Origin: Micromussa lordhowensis
Taxonomy: Eukaryota > Cnidaria > Anthozoa > Scleractinia > Lobophylliidae
Assembly: GCA_964020085.1 (NCBI GenBank)
Contig: OZ026596.1
Coordinates: 10,340,739 to 10,404,738, forward strand
DNA length: 64,000 bases
Reading direction: 5' to 3'
The position numbers and the translations under genes were made by a program. Position 1 is the stretch's first letter. Each line of letters opens with the position of its first letter. The notes beneath the pieces are model-generated. The model saw nothing but the letters and a program-made list of their open reading frames with translations, made no database searches and had not been told where the DNA came from. This document shows positions 11,514 to 23,600 of the stretch, in pieces.

Positions 11514-11621
11514 TCATGAGTTAACAGCGATGTTGGAATCTTTTAGATAGTCTGCGATGGCATCCAGAATCTCCAGGAGCAGGTCTCGGCTCAGTCTCCT
11601 GAGGTTTGGAGATTTTGCAAC
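11514..11621 (-). CDS. LZTR1: LZTR1 exon 25 (C-terminus and stop)
   Basis: 108 nt, acceptor CACTGAAG. It encodes [35 protein letters not shown] and TGA. This fixes the 3' end of the coding region. Confidence 0.92.
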   Translation of the reverse strand, partial: VAKSPNLRRLSRDLLLEILDAIADYLKDSNIAVNS

Positions 11622-14600
11622 CTTCAGTGGGAGAGAGGGGAAAAGAAACGAGTCAGTTGCCTGGACGCACTAACTCGAGAGACGTCTCTGATTAAACCCG
11701 AAAAATTGATGTGTCTCTGATTGGTCGTTGGTTGATTAGAGTGACGCCATTGATCTAGAGCTAGGGAAGAGTAGCGCACTTTTTTTGCTTATTGCCATTT
11801 TAGCCATATCGCAATATAGTCGCTTACATCTTGTCTGCCTGTCGCAAATAAGCTCCACTATTATTACTGAATGCAAGAAAGGAATACCTTATTGTTTTAA
11901 TTCATTCATTCACTCACTCGCTCACTCACCCAACCTCAAGGTCTCAGGTTTCAAGATTTTTTAACAGGGAGGAGTTGTTAGTCCTGCGAACCCCCCTCCT
12001 CCAACCTGGAGGACCACTGAGGGTAGTGTTTAGTCAGACCCCCTCCATCTTTTTTGATTACCTTCACAAAATGGCCTACAACAAGGTCCAGAGCATGTTT
12101 CTTCATGTCCGAGGCTCCAATCCTGTGAGCAGCTTCAAGAATCTGACAAAATAGGTAAAGAAAGTAAAGTATGATTGTCTGCCTTAGCAAAACCGTTTCA
12201 CAAACGTCTTATAATCTTTGCCATTGACTCTGATCTACACTCGAAACATATTTCTAAAGGTCTCAGTATTCACAGCTTAGTTGTAAGAACAATATTTGTT
12301 TTCTTACCTCCACTACATTTTCAAATGAGACGTTCATTTCCAGGTTCTGTTTACAGAAAGCCTACAGGAGGAATAAGAGTATGTTTACTGGCAAGTGTAG
12401 ACAAATGAGTAATGACTTGTAAAAGTTAAAAATAACGACTGCATTTAATGAAGCCACAAAAAGGTCTAAATTCCGGCCAAATAAACTCTGTCATTACACT
12501 GTCAAAAGGAAGTACTTCTAAGCTCTCGTTCTATTTTGTAATCAAACGATTTCGAGCGCAATTTAGAATAAAGTAGCATAAGTTGATTACATGTTAATAA
12601 TGTACATGCAATTTAATTTCAACTTTCTGCGCTGTTTGGGATTAATTGACCAGCTCTCAGCCAATCGGCATGCTAAACTTTTTGCATGCATATTATTAAG
12701 TTACAGAAATCATCCGAATACACTAGTCAGAGCCAACTATGTTGTTTTTCAATCAATCCGAAGCAAAACCAAAACCAATCGTCCTCTGATTAACGCGAGT
12801 TTTCCCGCGCTTACTGCTGGTTCTATGGCTTTGCTTCGAGCTCTGATTGGTCGATTGCGCTCTTTTGGTACGTTGCGATTGGCCAGATGTACAGGACAAC
12901 TCAAATATGACTTACATGTTACGCTTAATTCAGTATCTCCCACTTCAACTGAAACATTACACCCTGACTATCAGAGGATATCAAAACTATTTAAATCCAC
13001 AAGCTCAGTATACAATACATACCTGAAGTCGATTGTTAGTGAAACCAAAGAAGTAAGGAGCAGACAAAAGATATCTTGTGAACAGCGTTAAGAGAAACCA
13101 AGAACACATTTTTTTCCACTTGAAGTCTGACAAATTTCCACAAAAAGAGACCGCCTTCTGATGAAATTTTAACATATCCAGAATGTCCAATTTATGCAAA
13201 ATATTTAACACAGATTTCGATTAAAATAATTTTCTTCTGGCCATGTGTGCCACATACAATGACAAAGGTACAGCTTGCAAGTTAGGATACAATGAATCTT
13301 CTGGCGGCATGGACACGTCTCCGTGATAAATATAATGAAGAAGCGAGTTGAAAGCTTCTCGCGAAGGAATCGTCTCCCCAATTGTGATCTGATAAGAAGA
13401 AAGAAGACAACAAAAATTAAAGATGGACTTCTGCACAAGGTCTACCCTGAGGAAAATTAATTGGCAGTAGCAAAGAGAGAGAGAGAGAGAAGAAGGAGAA
13501 GGGCAGAGTGCATGGCGGACTACACACAGGCGGGTGTGACAAAAATCATATCGGACGATTTTAATTTCGGACAAAATGTCCGAAAATAAAATATTTAAAG
13601 TGCAGTTTAAAACTTTTATTACTGTTTAATCCAAAGCTGTTAGTTTCCTTAATGTAGCGAACTCTAATCGAGAAACTGCTTGACAGAATTGTTCTTATTT
13701 CCCGGTCGATGTATCTGTAAAACCTTGAGGGTGCAGTAAAATAACAATTCTTATCACCAATAAAAGGAATTTCTTGCCTCTTTCGCAAGCTCAGCCGGCA
13801 AGAAAGACATTTCTCACACACCGAATGCCATTTGCCTGCCACACGAAAATGCAACAGCACTTTATTACACAAATTCAAAATTCAACTATGTCAAGACTAA
13901 GCAACATAGATACGTAATAAAAAATGACAATCATGACTGTTCGTTGTTCTCTCATTGCTCTCTCAATCACTTTTTACTATTATAAGGGGTGGGGGGTGGG
14001 AAAAACTGTTGCACTTTCAAGGCAAGAAACAAAAACTGAACCATGTGACAAGCATGTAAACTGACACCCACTCGTACCCAGATCTCCATTCAGTGCGAGA
14101 GAACTTCATTTCTTGCCTCTTTCGCAAGCTCAGCCGGCAAGAAAGACATTTCTCACACACCGAATGCCATTTGCCTGCCACACGAAAATGCAACAGCACT
14201 TTATTACACAAGATGAAAAAGTATAGAGCCTAAGACAAATTTCCTTGGTTTAAGAACATCGCTTGAATGAAATACCCCACAAGATCGGAACATTAACTGA
14301 ATGCAAAAACGAAACTTAGTAAAAACAAAATAATCAAGGTTCGCCATAAAAAGTTCCGAGCAACAACTAAAATAGTTCGAGTCAACTGTTACTGTCCTCC
14401 CTACAGATGGAGAGCCCTTGAAACCTCAAGAAGGGCCTGTTCAGTTTCTTTAATGTACATGTTCTTTGCTGTCTGCGAACGCCAACCTCCATGACGCATC
14501 AGTAGTCTGTCAGGGATGGCAGCTGCTGCGGCAGTTGATGCTCCCCCAGATCTAAGGCTGTGAAGGCCATATTGGCTGGGGTCAAGCCCGATAGCTTTAA

Positions 14601-17600
14601 GATGCTTTTTAAACAGCTCGGTTGCCCGTGAGTAGGTCAACTGTTGCGGACGGAAAGAGAAGCCATATTTAGTATGGCACACCTTCCTAAACAGGTAATC
14701 AGATCCCTTGTGTCGTCCAGTGAGTAAGAACTTTTCGGTCAGCGAAACGGGGCATGTACGAGAGCCTGTGCGGGCCACCAGGATTACAGAACCTTCCCTG
14801 AACTGGTCATTCTTCCTCTTGGTGAGAGTAATTGACATATACTCGCTTGTCATTTGGAGATGACAACATCTAAGATCCTTAAGATCATCCCAACGAAGGA
14901 ATGCTGCGAAGCCTAGGGCAATGAGGCATGCTATCTGGAGCTCACTGGGATTTCCGTTGCCAAACTGAAGTACTATATCCTTGACTTGGGATGCTGTGAG
15001 TGGGGTTTTTCTGTTGTTAGGGCAGGTACCCAGGATACGCTTGCATGCTTCAAGGAGTTGTTTCACCATGGTGTGCTGTAAAGGCGAAGGTTGACAAGCC
15101 TTTTCGTGGGCCCATGCCACTGCAAAAGCTGCAGACTGGATGGATGCCAATGATTTAGTGGTCTGCAGCAGATGCACCAGGTATACAGAAAGCTCTGGAC
15201 CAGATGTGGGAAGGGCATTGATGTCTCTAGCCTCCGCCCATTTCTGCCATGCCAAGAAGGATGACCGGTATTTCTTAACGGTACTTGGAGCTCTGTCCTG
15301 GACCATGATGCCCGGAACTGCCTGAGCAAGGGAGCGTATCTCCGGGTGGCGACTGTTCTTCAGATCCCTCAGAGTAGGAGGAACTGGTGAGAAAGACATT
15401 TAGAGGATGTTAGGAAGTGTTTTTGGTGGATAAACCAGCAGCACTGCACAGCCAAGAATGCATGGTATGATCAGAATCACTAGTAGGTTGGCAATGGGCA
15501 TCCAGTGTTCCTGTACAAACAAGTAGTCTCACAGTATGTCGAAACAAGCTTGGCCTCTATACAGGCTGTAATAACCGTGAGCTCATGACAGATCGTGTTA
15601 GCCACTTGCAGGCTTTGGCCACTCACAGGCCCCTAATATATTGGCCTCTCACAGGCCCGAACATATGGGCCTCTCCCAGGCCCAAAAGCGTCGGCCCCTC
15701 GCAGGCACTAACACATTGGCCTCCTGCAGGCATGAAAACATTGGCCTCTCACAGGCACCAACACATTGGCCTCTCACAGGCCTTAGTGTATTGGCCACTA
15801 CAGGCCCTAACACAATTGTCCCTCCCAGGTAGTAACTCATAGGTCCCTCAAGGGCCTAAGAACACTGGCCCCTCGAAGGCCATAAAGCGCTGGCCCGTCG
15901 TGCGCCCACGGGCGCCATTATGCAGGTCATAGCATGCTGGATAGAAGCCCCAGAACATGTTGCACTCAGTTACTTCAAGCTGACACTTCAGAAGGAGAAT
16001 GGCCTAGCTGTGTAAGCTTCCGCGCCTGTAAATGCAACCCGGAGAGCCAGAACACGATAGCATGGCCTTCCGCTGAATAAAGAGGCGCCTGAGGTGGCTG
16101 GAAGGAACATATCCTCCGAAGATGGAATTTCCACCCAGTCCTGTATGAATGCTTCAGGTTGTGTTCCATCTGTGGTGATAAGGGGCCACCATGAAGCTGA
16201 CGTCCACAATGGGGCGACCAGAGTTCCTGTCTCCATACCATGTTCCATGTGTTTGAGTACCCTGGGTATCAAGTAGGGGGGAGGAAAAATCCAATTATTC
16301 TCTCCAGACCAGCAAAGTGTGAAAGCATCCACTCCTTCAGTACATGGATTCAGCCAACGGCTACAGAAACGGGGGACTTGACGTGTCCGAAAGGTAGAAA
16401 AACGGTCGACTGTGTGTGGTCCCCACAAGATGTCTAAAGCCGCGAAGATGTTCGGGTTGAGCATATAGTCATCTTTACTGGCCAATCTGGAAAGCTCGTC
16501 GGCCTCCTTATTAAGTTCCCTGGGGATCCATTCAGGCTCCAGATGAATCTGATATCGTCTACAAAGTGTGTAAATAGCGACAGCTTCTGAATGAAGTTGA
16601 GGTTTTGGACTGCCTACGTTGAGGATGTGTTCCACATTCATGTTGTCTGTTCTATGGCGCACTGTTTTACCAGCCAACTTTTCCCCGACAGACAGGAGCA
16701 CCAGTCTCGTTCCTCTAAGCTCTCTCCATGTCGAGCTTTCTCGACTCTCGGCCGTTGACCAACTGCCTGCAACTTCTGAGCCTGCCACATTCACACAGTA
16801 GCCCCCCCATCCTGAGTCACTTGCATCTGAATAGGAAAGGACATCAATCTTAGGGTTGACCTTCCAGATGGGCTGACCGTGACAATCTTCGAAACTATCC
16901 TTCCAGAACTGCACCTCCCTCAGTGCCTCAGGGGAAAGGGCAATGCGTTGTGACCAGAATTCAGCAGACAAAATATCCCGATACATCGCTCTCGTCCACA
17001 AACGGCTGACTGGGCCAAGTGCTAAGCCCATAGAAACGATTGTCCCCACCAAGCCTGCCAAGTGGCGGGCCATTACTGCAGATTTTTGACGAGTTACGAG
17101 ATCAATCCGTTCTCTCAGTCCGTCGATGCGACGCGGTGGAACACGAATGACACCTGCTCTCAAGTCCAGAATAAAGCCAAGCAGTTCACCCACTTGGGTT
17201 GGCTCCCAGCAGGACTTCTCAGGGTGGGCAACAAAACCGCTGGCCGCAATGTCCTCTCTAACTCTTGCAGATGCTGCTCTGGCAATTTCCAAAGTCTGAC
17301 CCGCTCCTGCCCCATCGTCCAAGTAGGTAAAAATCCGGATGCCCTGCTCTCTCCAGTGCTTAACAAGGGCCTTCTGAATTTTCGTAAAGACGTAGGGTGC
17401 GGATGCTAAGCCAAATGGAAGTACTGAGAACACAAACCATTTCTTTTCCCCTTCCAGAGTCCAGCTAAACCCAAGGAATTTTTGGTGGGAAGGTAAAATG
17501 TCTACATGGTGGTAGCCTGATTTGTAGTCGAATCTAAAGAACCAGTCCCCTAGTGTAAAAATGTCCCGTGTTGTGCGGATATCTTCGTACTTAAACTTGG

Positions 17601-20600
17601 GAATGCGAAGAAAATGGTTAACATATCTGAGGTCGAGGATCAGTCTCTTCTTGACACTGTTCTTAACAACACCTAAAGGGCTGACAACATGAACTTCTGA
17701 TAAATTAGCTTCCGTTATGCAGCCTGCTGAAAGTAGTTCTTTGATTTGTTCTGTGACAAACTGTTTATCATCTACGGCTGACTTATGGTTCTCCATCGCA
17801 CGTGTGGGTGGTAGTTCTACAAATGGGAGGGCATAGCCATCCTTAATAATGGTAGTAACCCATCTGTTGGCTTTAATTCTCTGCCAAAAACTCAAGTGGT
17901 CCTTCAATCGACCTTTAACACAAACAGGGCCCTGTTCAGGACTAACTTTAAAAACACAACTTGCAGATACGGGACTGTCAATTACACATGCAGTGTTAAT
18001 GTTCATATCATTCTTCATTTCATGCTCTGACATTCCAAGCCTACTGTACATGTTCAACAAACCGGGCCCAGGCACGTCCTGTACGTCCAAATTATCATTC
18101 CAATCAACGTCAAAATCACAATTAAATCCTAGATGAGCTGTTTCAGTATGTTTTTCCCGTTGTAGTTGCGGGGATAGGAGCGCGGCAGGTTTTGGCGAAA
18201 TGCCCGGCTCGTCCACAACGAAAACAGACCTCGCTTTGGGGGGGATCCGATTTCTGTCTCGACGCGGGAATCACTACACGTCTTGCATTGGGGCCAGAAT
18301 TCGAGGTGAAGGACTGCTGGAAACGATTACTAAATTGTGCCCGAGGTTTTGAAGGCCTCTTGTTATCCGCTTTTAGCGCTTTGCTTTCTTTAACTGCCCG
18401 CCTGATCCGTTTGTCGTCATCAGAATCAATTGCTAGCGGCTCCTGCACATAGCAATCAACAGCATCCCAGCCGTACTTTTCCGCTAACATAATATGTTTA
18501 TTTCTCTCTTTTAAGAGCCTCTTACCTTCTTCCAAAGCCTCGTTTCTCTCTGCTTCGACACTAGTAGAAGCGGCCACGTCCAGTTGTTCGAGAACCTTCT
18601 CGTTCAGCTCGTACTGGATCTTATTCCTCTTGAATTTGAAGTCCGGCTTGGTTGGCGATTTTTCCCGAGATCGTTCGGTGGCTGGCCGTGACTTTAACTC
18701 ACGTTCGAGTGCTTGGAGGCGTTCCTCGCTCTTTTCATGGGCCTCGAGGATTTTCTTCGCCCAAGATGGTGTGTTGCTCGGTGAGTCCGAGCGGCTGGAC
18801 GATTTTGATCGGCGATCCTTCCTAGATGGACTAGATGGAGACTTATTACGGCGGGAACTTCTCGAAGACTCGCGCCGATCGTGCGACCTTTCACGCTCGT
18901 TCCTCGTGCGTTTTCGCGACTCCCTAGCCGGACTGGCGTTGTGAGCCATCAGGCGTCGACTAGCTCTGGATTTTGGCGGCATTTCTTGACCGAATCGAGA
19001 AAAAAACGATTGGAACAACGAAGAGCAAAATTAAAAACTGTTGCACTTTCAAGGCAAGAAACAAAAACTGAACCATGTGACAAGCATGTAAACTGACACC
19101 CACTCGTACCCAGATCTCCATTCAGTGTGAGAGAACTTCATTTTACTTACCGTTACCGTATTGTCTTCGGGCATAAATGATCGAAACATTGCCTCAAAGT
19201 AACTATAACGGAAAAAAAAATAAATATACGTCAGCTTCATAACATAATCAAAACGAGAATATATGGTGTAGGTAAAAATACGCAACTTGGTTGGGAATCT
19301 TAATTTTCTTATCACTTGTTTACTTGGCAACATACTGACACTGCAGGGAGAACTCCAATTTTGATCAGCTTACCTGCATCTTGCAGCAAGGATTGCCTAC
19401 AAATAGAAAACAGTGGCACAATTTGCAACTCATTTACAACAATTATAGAACATTTACGAAATAAATAATCCCAGTTATCTATGAGTCAGGCTGGACATCA
19501 TGTCATAGAGTAAAACCCGCGCGTAAGAACCTAAATTTTTTGAAGTCTGGGAAAATAGGTTCTTGCATTTTGGGCCGATAGCTATTGCTACTTTAGGTTA
19601 AATAGGTTGTTAAATAATTTCTATGAAGGAGATATAGTCGACGATTACAAGAAATATAAATCAACATGGGGTTTGGTCAATCAATATACAGTATTTATTG
19701 AGAACTGTATTATGATCAGCCTAGCACAACTGGTTACAAAATTTATATGCCTGTTGTCTCTATGACAAGAGTTCATAATTTAACTGTAACCCACATATAA
19801 GAACCTGCTTGATCTTGCTTCGCTAAGCAGGTTCTTATATTTTTGGGTATTAAATGGGAAATTTCTGCCAGCAGGTTCTTAATCCACTGGTTTCTTACAC
19901 GCGGTTTTTTAACTGTATTGTAACCATTCTTCAATTTAATTAAAAGAGGAGATTCCTACAGTCTAGATTTGTTGGAGTGAAGTTTATGTTCAGCCGCCAC
20001 AACACTACAGTTTCCTTCCGACCTTGCTCGTCGCCACATTCGAGTTAGCTAGTTTCCTTGGCAGCAACTCCTACTACTGCCATCCTCTGTTCTCAAGAAA
20101 AGCGCAGACTAAGGTCGTGTTCTATTGGGATCAGCCGTTTCTGGTTGGTTGGGTTAGTTTTTTTTTTCGCGTTCTAATGGGGAAAACCGTTTTCGCTTGG
20201 TTTGGCTGATCAACTCTTTCAACCGGCCTCAAACCAGGTTGAAACGGTCGAAAAAGCACTTGTGTCGCGTGACTGTAGCTCGCGTAAGGGCTCCTCCGAC
20301 GAGTTACCGCGTTTCAACCGAAAACGGTTGGAAAAGTGTTCTATTGAGAAACGTCAACCGCATCAACCCAAACCGGTTGCAGTTGAAACGGTTGAGCCCA
20401 ATTCCCAATCCCAGTTTCCAGTTCCCAATAGAACACGACCTAAGTCAACTTTCAGAGACAAAAATCCGGACTTAAAATGATCGTAAAGACAAGAATATTG
20501 GAAATAACGTACTTTGTGCGCTCCTATTGGCTCTCCATCTACAATCAGCGTGATGTCATGGAAGTCCTGGCCGCGCGCGCCCTGGAGAAAGTCCAGCATG

Positions 20601-23600
20601 TCTTGCTGTATGGTCTTCTCTACAAAGTACAAATACACGATGAGTGAATTAAGACAATTAACGACGGTAAAGCTGCTTCAATTTGAAAGGTGACTTGTTT
20701 TAGCGTACCTGGATGCGTCGACCTACACTGATTGTCTCCTGGATTATGAGCACTCGCCTAAAAAGCAAAGAAAGTATTAATACCACATTTAACTTACACA
20801 AATTTTCGCAGAAACCAAACACTGTCAGGGTTGCCACAGGTCAGGAAATGGTAGGACAATAACTATCTTCAAGATCAGGCAAAAGTCAGGGAATTTTATT
20901 TAGAGTCAGGGAGAATTGAAATTTTGAAAAAAAGTCAAGGAAAATTGAAGTAATTTAACACGGCTGATTTAATACCACTGAAGGCTGAAAGAAACATGTG
21001 GGGTCACTGTGATCACAACGATATTTTCACTTAATGAAGAAGGAAAATGTATTTAAAGCTTATCAGCGTTACTGATCGAGTGGAAAGGACGGCTGTAAGT
21101 CGCTACTAGATCTGACATTTTGTATTTATTTGGTCAGGGAAATTGTATTTTTATCAGGGAAAAGTCAGGGAATTTTGATGAGTGAATCTGTGGCAACCAT
21201 GACTGTTTTCCGCAACTTGTAACATGTACCTGTGGGGCTTGCCGTCTTCTGATGATCTCCACCATAAGCTTCTGCGGCACAGACTCAAAGTTCTTGCTCA
21301 TGATGATGTTGTTGTAGTTTGCTTCACGGACAATGAAACGAAGACAGAAATCCTGGAGAAAACGAAAACAAACAGAGAATTGTTACTCAGTCCGTGGAGC
21401 CAACAAATTATAGCGTTATCGACAAATCCATCACAAGAAACCTAACTAGCGTTTCGGTCAGGTTGCCTAGAAAATTCAGCGATACCCATTCCGCATAAAC
21501 CTACCTGGAGAGTTGTGACCTCGAATTAAAAGTTAACCAAAGTGTTATGCTTTCTTGTATAAAAATGCTTCACAGTGCTTATGTTTTGTGTTGTTTGAGA
21601 TTCTTCAAACTCGAAACACTGGGTTAACTGAACCAGGTTTTGAACAACCCGGCCCAGGGGCCCGTTTCTCGAAGGTCCCGAAAAGTTTTCGCATAGCAAA
21701 ATTTCGAAGCTTATCGGACTACAGAGCTGTTTTATTCACGTATTATTAAAATAAACAAAGGTTCTCTTCACAAAAGAAATTTCAGGCGTATACACTTTTC
21801 CGTTTTCAGATACAGATGAACTAAAAATGGCTTTACGGGCCCGAAATGTTTCCAGGTCTTTGGAGAAACGGGCCCCAGGCCTCCAACCGGGATGACTCCA
21901 TCCAAAGCCCAGCGCATTAACCATTACTCCACCGCGCCTCTCGTGATCCTCTAGCAAGAAAAAGTAGAATTTCCCAGCGCAAAGTTTATCACGAAGAAAA
22001 CATGAGCCAAAACAGAAATGAAGGCGAAGTATGACTCAAGCTCTATCCTGCTGGATATAACCTGCAAACAGGCTCTCCAGGCCAGTCTGGGGAGGTATTC
22101 TGTGAGACAGATTCTGCTTGTAACCACGAAAAATAACCACCATCTATTGGTACACTTCATGACGCATACATGATTTCATAGTCATTTTGTCCAATATGGC
22201 GGGTAATCCAAAGAGCAACTCGCAGCAAATTTTCCCCTCCGTACATGAAAGTGAACTTAGCGAAAGGAATAAGAATCGACGCCGTTGCAGCTTTTCTCAA
22301 TTTGTTCCAAAGAAGATAAGGCGAAGGCATTCAACCTGTAATGCTACGGTCACTAGCTCGACGGGCTGTGTGGGTTCTGCAGTGGCTGATGATATCAGAG
22401 ATTCACACGCGTTGCAACCCAGACCAATTTCAGATTTCTTACTCGTAAAGTCTTCCTACCTGTAACATTTATTTTGTTTATTTTGATGCCTGTTTTTATA
22501 CCTTGTTGTTTTCTTCTGAAATGCTTTACTTGTAGTACTATTCGGGCTTGACTTTTCCCCCTAGTTTTCTTCTCTCTTCCCCCCCTCCCCCCCCCCCCCG
22601 AAAATGGGAGTTTTATCAACGTATGAGGAATTTCCGTACCGCTGTAAGAGCTGTAAAAATATCTTTGACGATTACGTGTAAAAACTATACTTCGGAAGTG
22701 AGAAATCTGCGTACGGCACAATGAAAGTTGAATTTATGCTTATTTGATTTTATTTTTACTTCTAGGATTTATCTGAGGATGAATTTGAAACAACGACAGA
22801 AACAACCAACGAATCTGAAACCACAACACACCTAATACCTGTAACGCTGCAGTTTGCGTACATGTTAGAGCTGGTCAACTACAATGCTATTACCTTTCTT
22901 GACAACAATTTGACTTGGTTAACTTGTCCTGATTTTGATGTGGTTACAAAGAAATTGCATGTAAGTAGGTAAAAGGTAGTGGGGAATAGTGTAAGCTTTT
23001 GTGGGGTGATGCCAGTCCATAGTAAATAGATGGAAATGGTTATGAAACCTGGCAAAGTTCTTTGCTGTACGTTTTTGTTGCCTATTTTGGTGGTTGACCC
23101 TGCACAAAACCTGGCAAAATACAAAAGGTGGTTAGGTGTACTCATACAACTAATAGATACTTCAAGCATTGCGATTATGTAATTCATGCATAGTCCATGA
23201 ACATAAAACAAAAGATGTGTAGGGTCAAGGACCTTCCAACATAAATCTTAGCCTGTTTGTTTGCTTCTTTAATGTTTACCGGCCTTCCTAACCATTTCCC
23301 TGTATTAACCATGGCCAGTCAGGCTGTCAAAATCTGACTCAGCTTAAGAAAGAACTCCTTTACTTTGGTAACTGTTTAAGACGCAGTTTCTTAGTTAGTA
23401 ACCCAGTTCAAAACAACAAATTTTAAATAATTAAGAAAATTTGTGTTGCTCCATTGCCATACCTTGATTAATGATCATGTTGCAGTGTACTTTTGAGAAA
23501 TAATGTCTGCAGAAATGCCCTGTTAAAGTTTTATAGTTTCATTAATTTTCGTTTTTTATTGATTACCCAATATCAATGTGTATTTCCTTTGAGCCTAGCC

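Larger units (their letters stand above)
13769..19143 (-). mobile_element. Ngaro-type tyrosine-recombinase retrotransposon (DIRS order)
   Basis: In the element's sense direction (minus strand) the order is A1 (19143-19033), Gag, RT-RNase H, tyrosine recombinase, B1 (14211-14108), A2 (14111-14001), a 128-bp unique spacer, B2 (13872-13769). This split direct repeat layout, with a recombinase in place of an integrase, defines Ngaro-like DIRS elements. A1/A2 differ at one site and B1/B2 look identical, and all three frames are open, so the copy looks young. It lies in the LZTR1 intron between exons 20 and 21. Confidence 0.93.

Noticed and set aside
15585..15842. Small ORFs on both strands
   Set aside because: They arise from the 30-bp tandem repeat within the Ngaro element.
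21951..22160. [13 protein letters not shown] peptide shared with 52140-52382
   Set aside because: The similarity is caused by the KDZ terminal inverted repeats, not by a gene.
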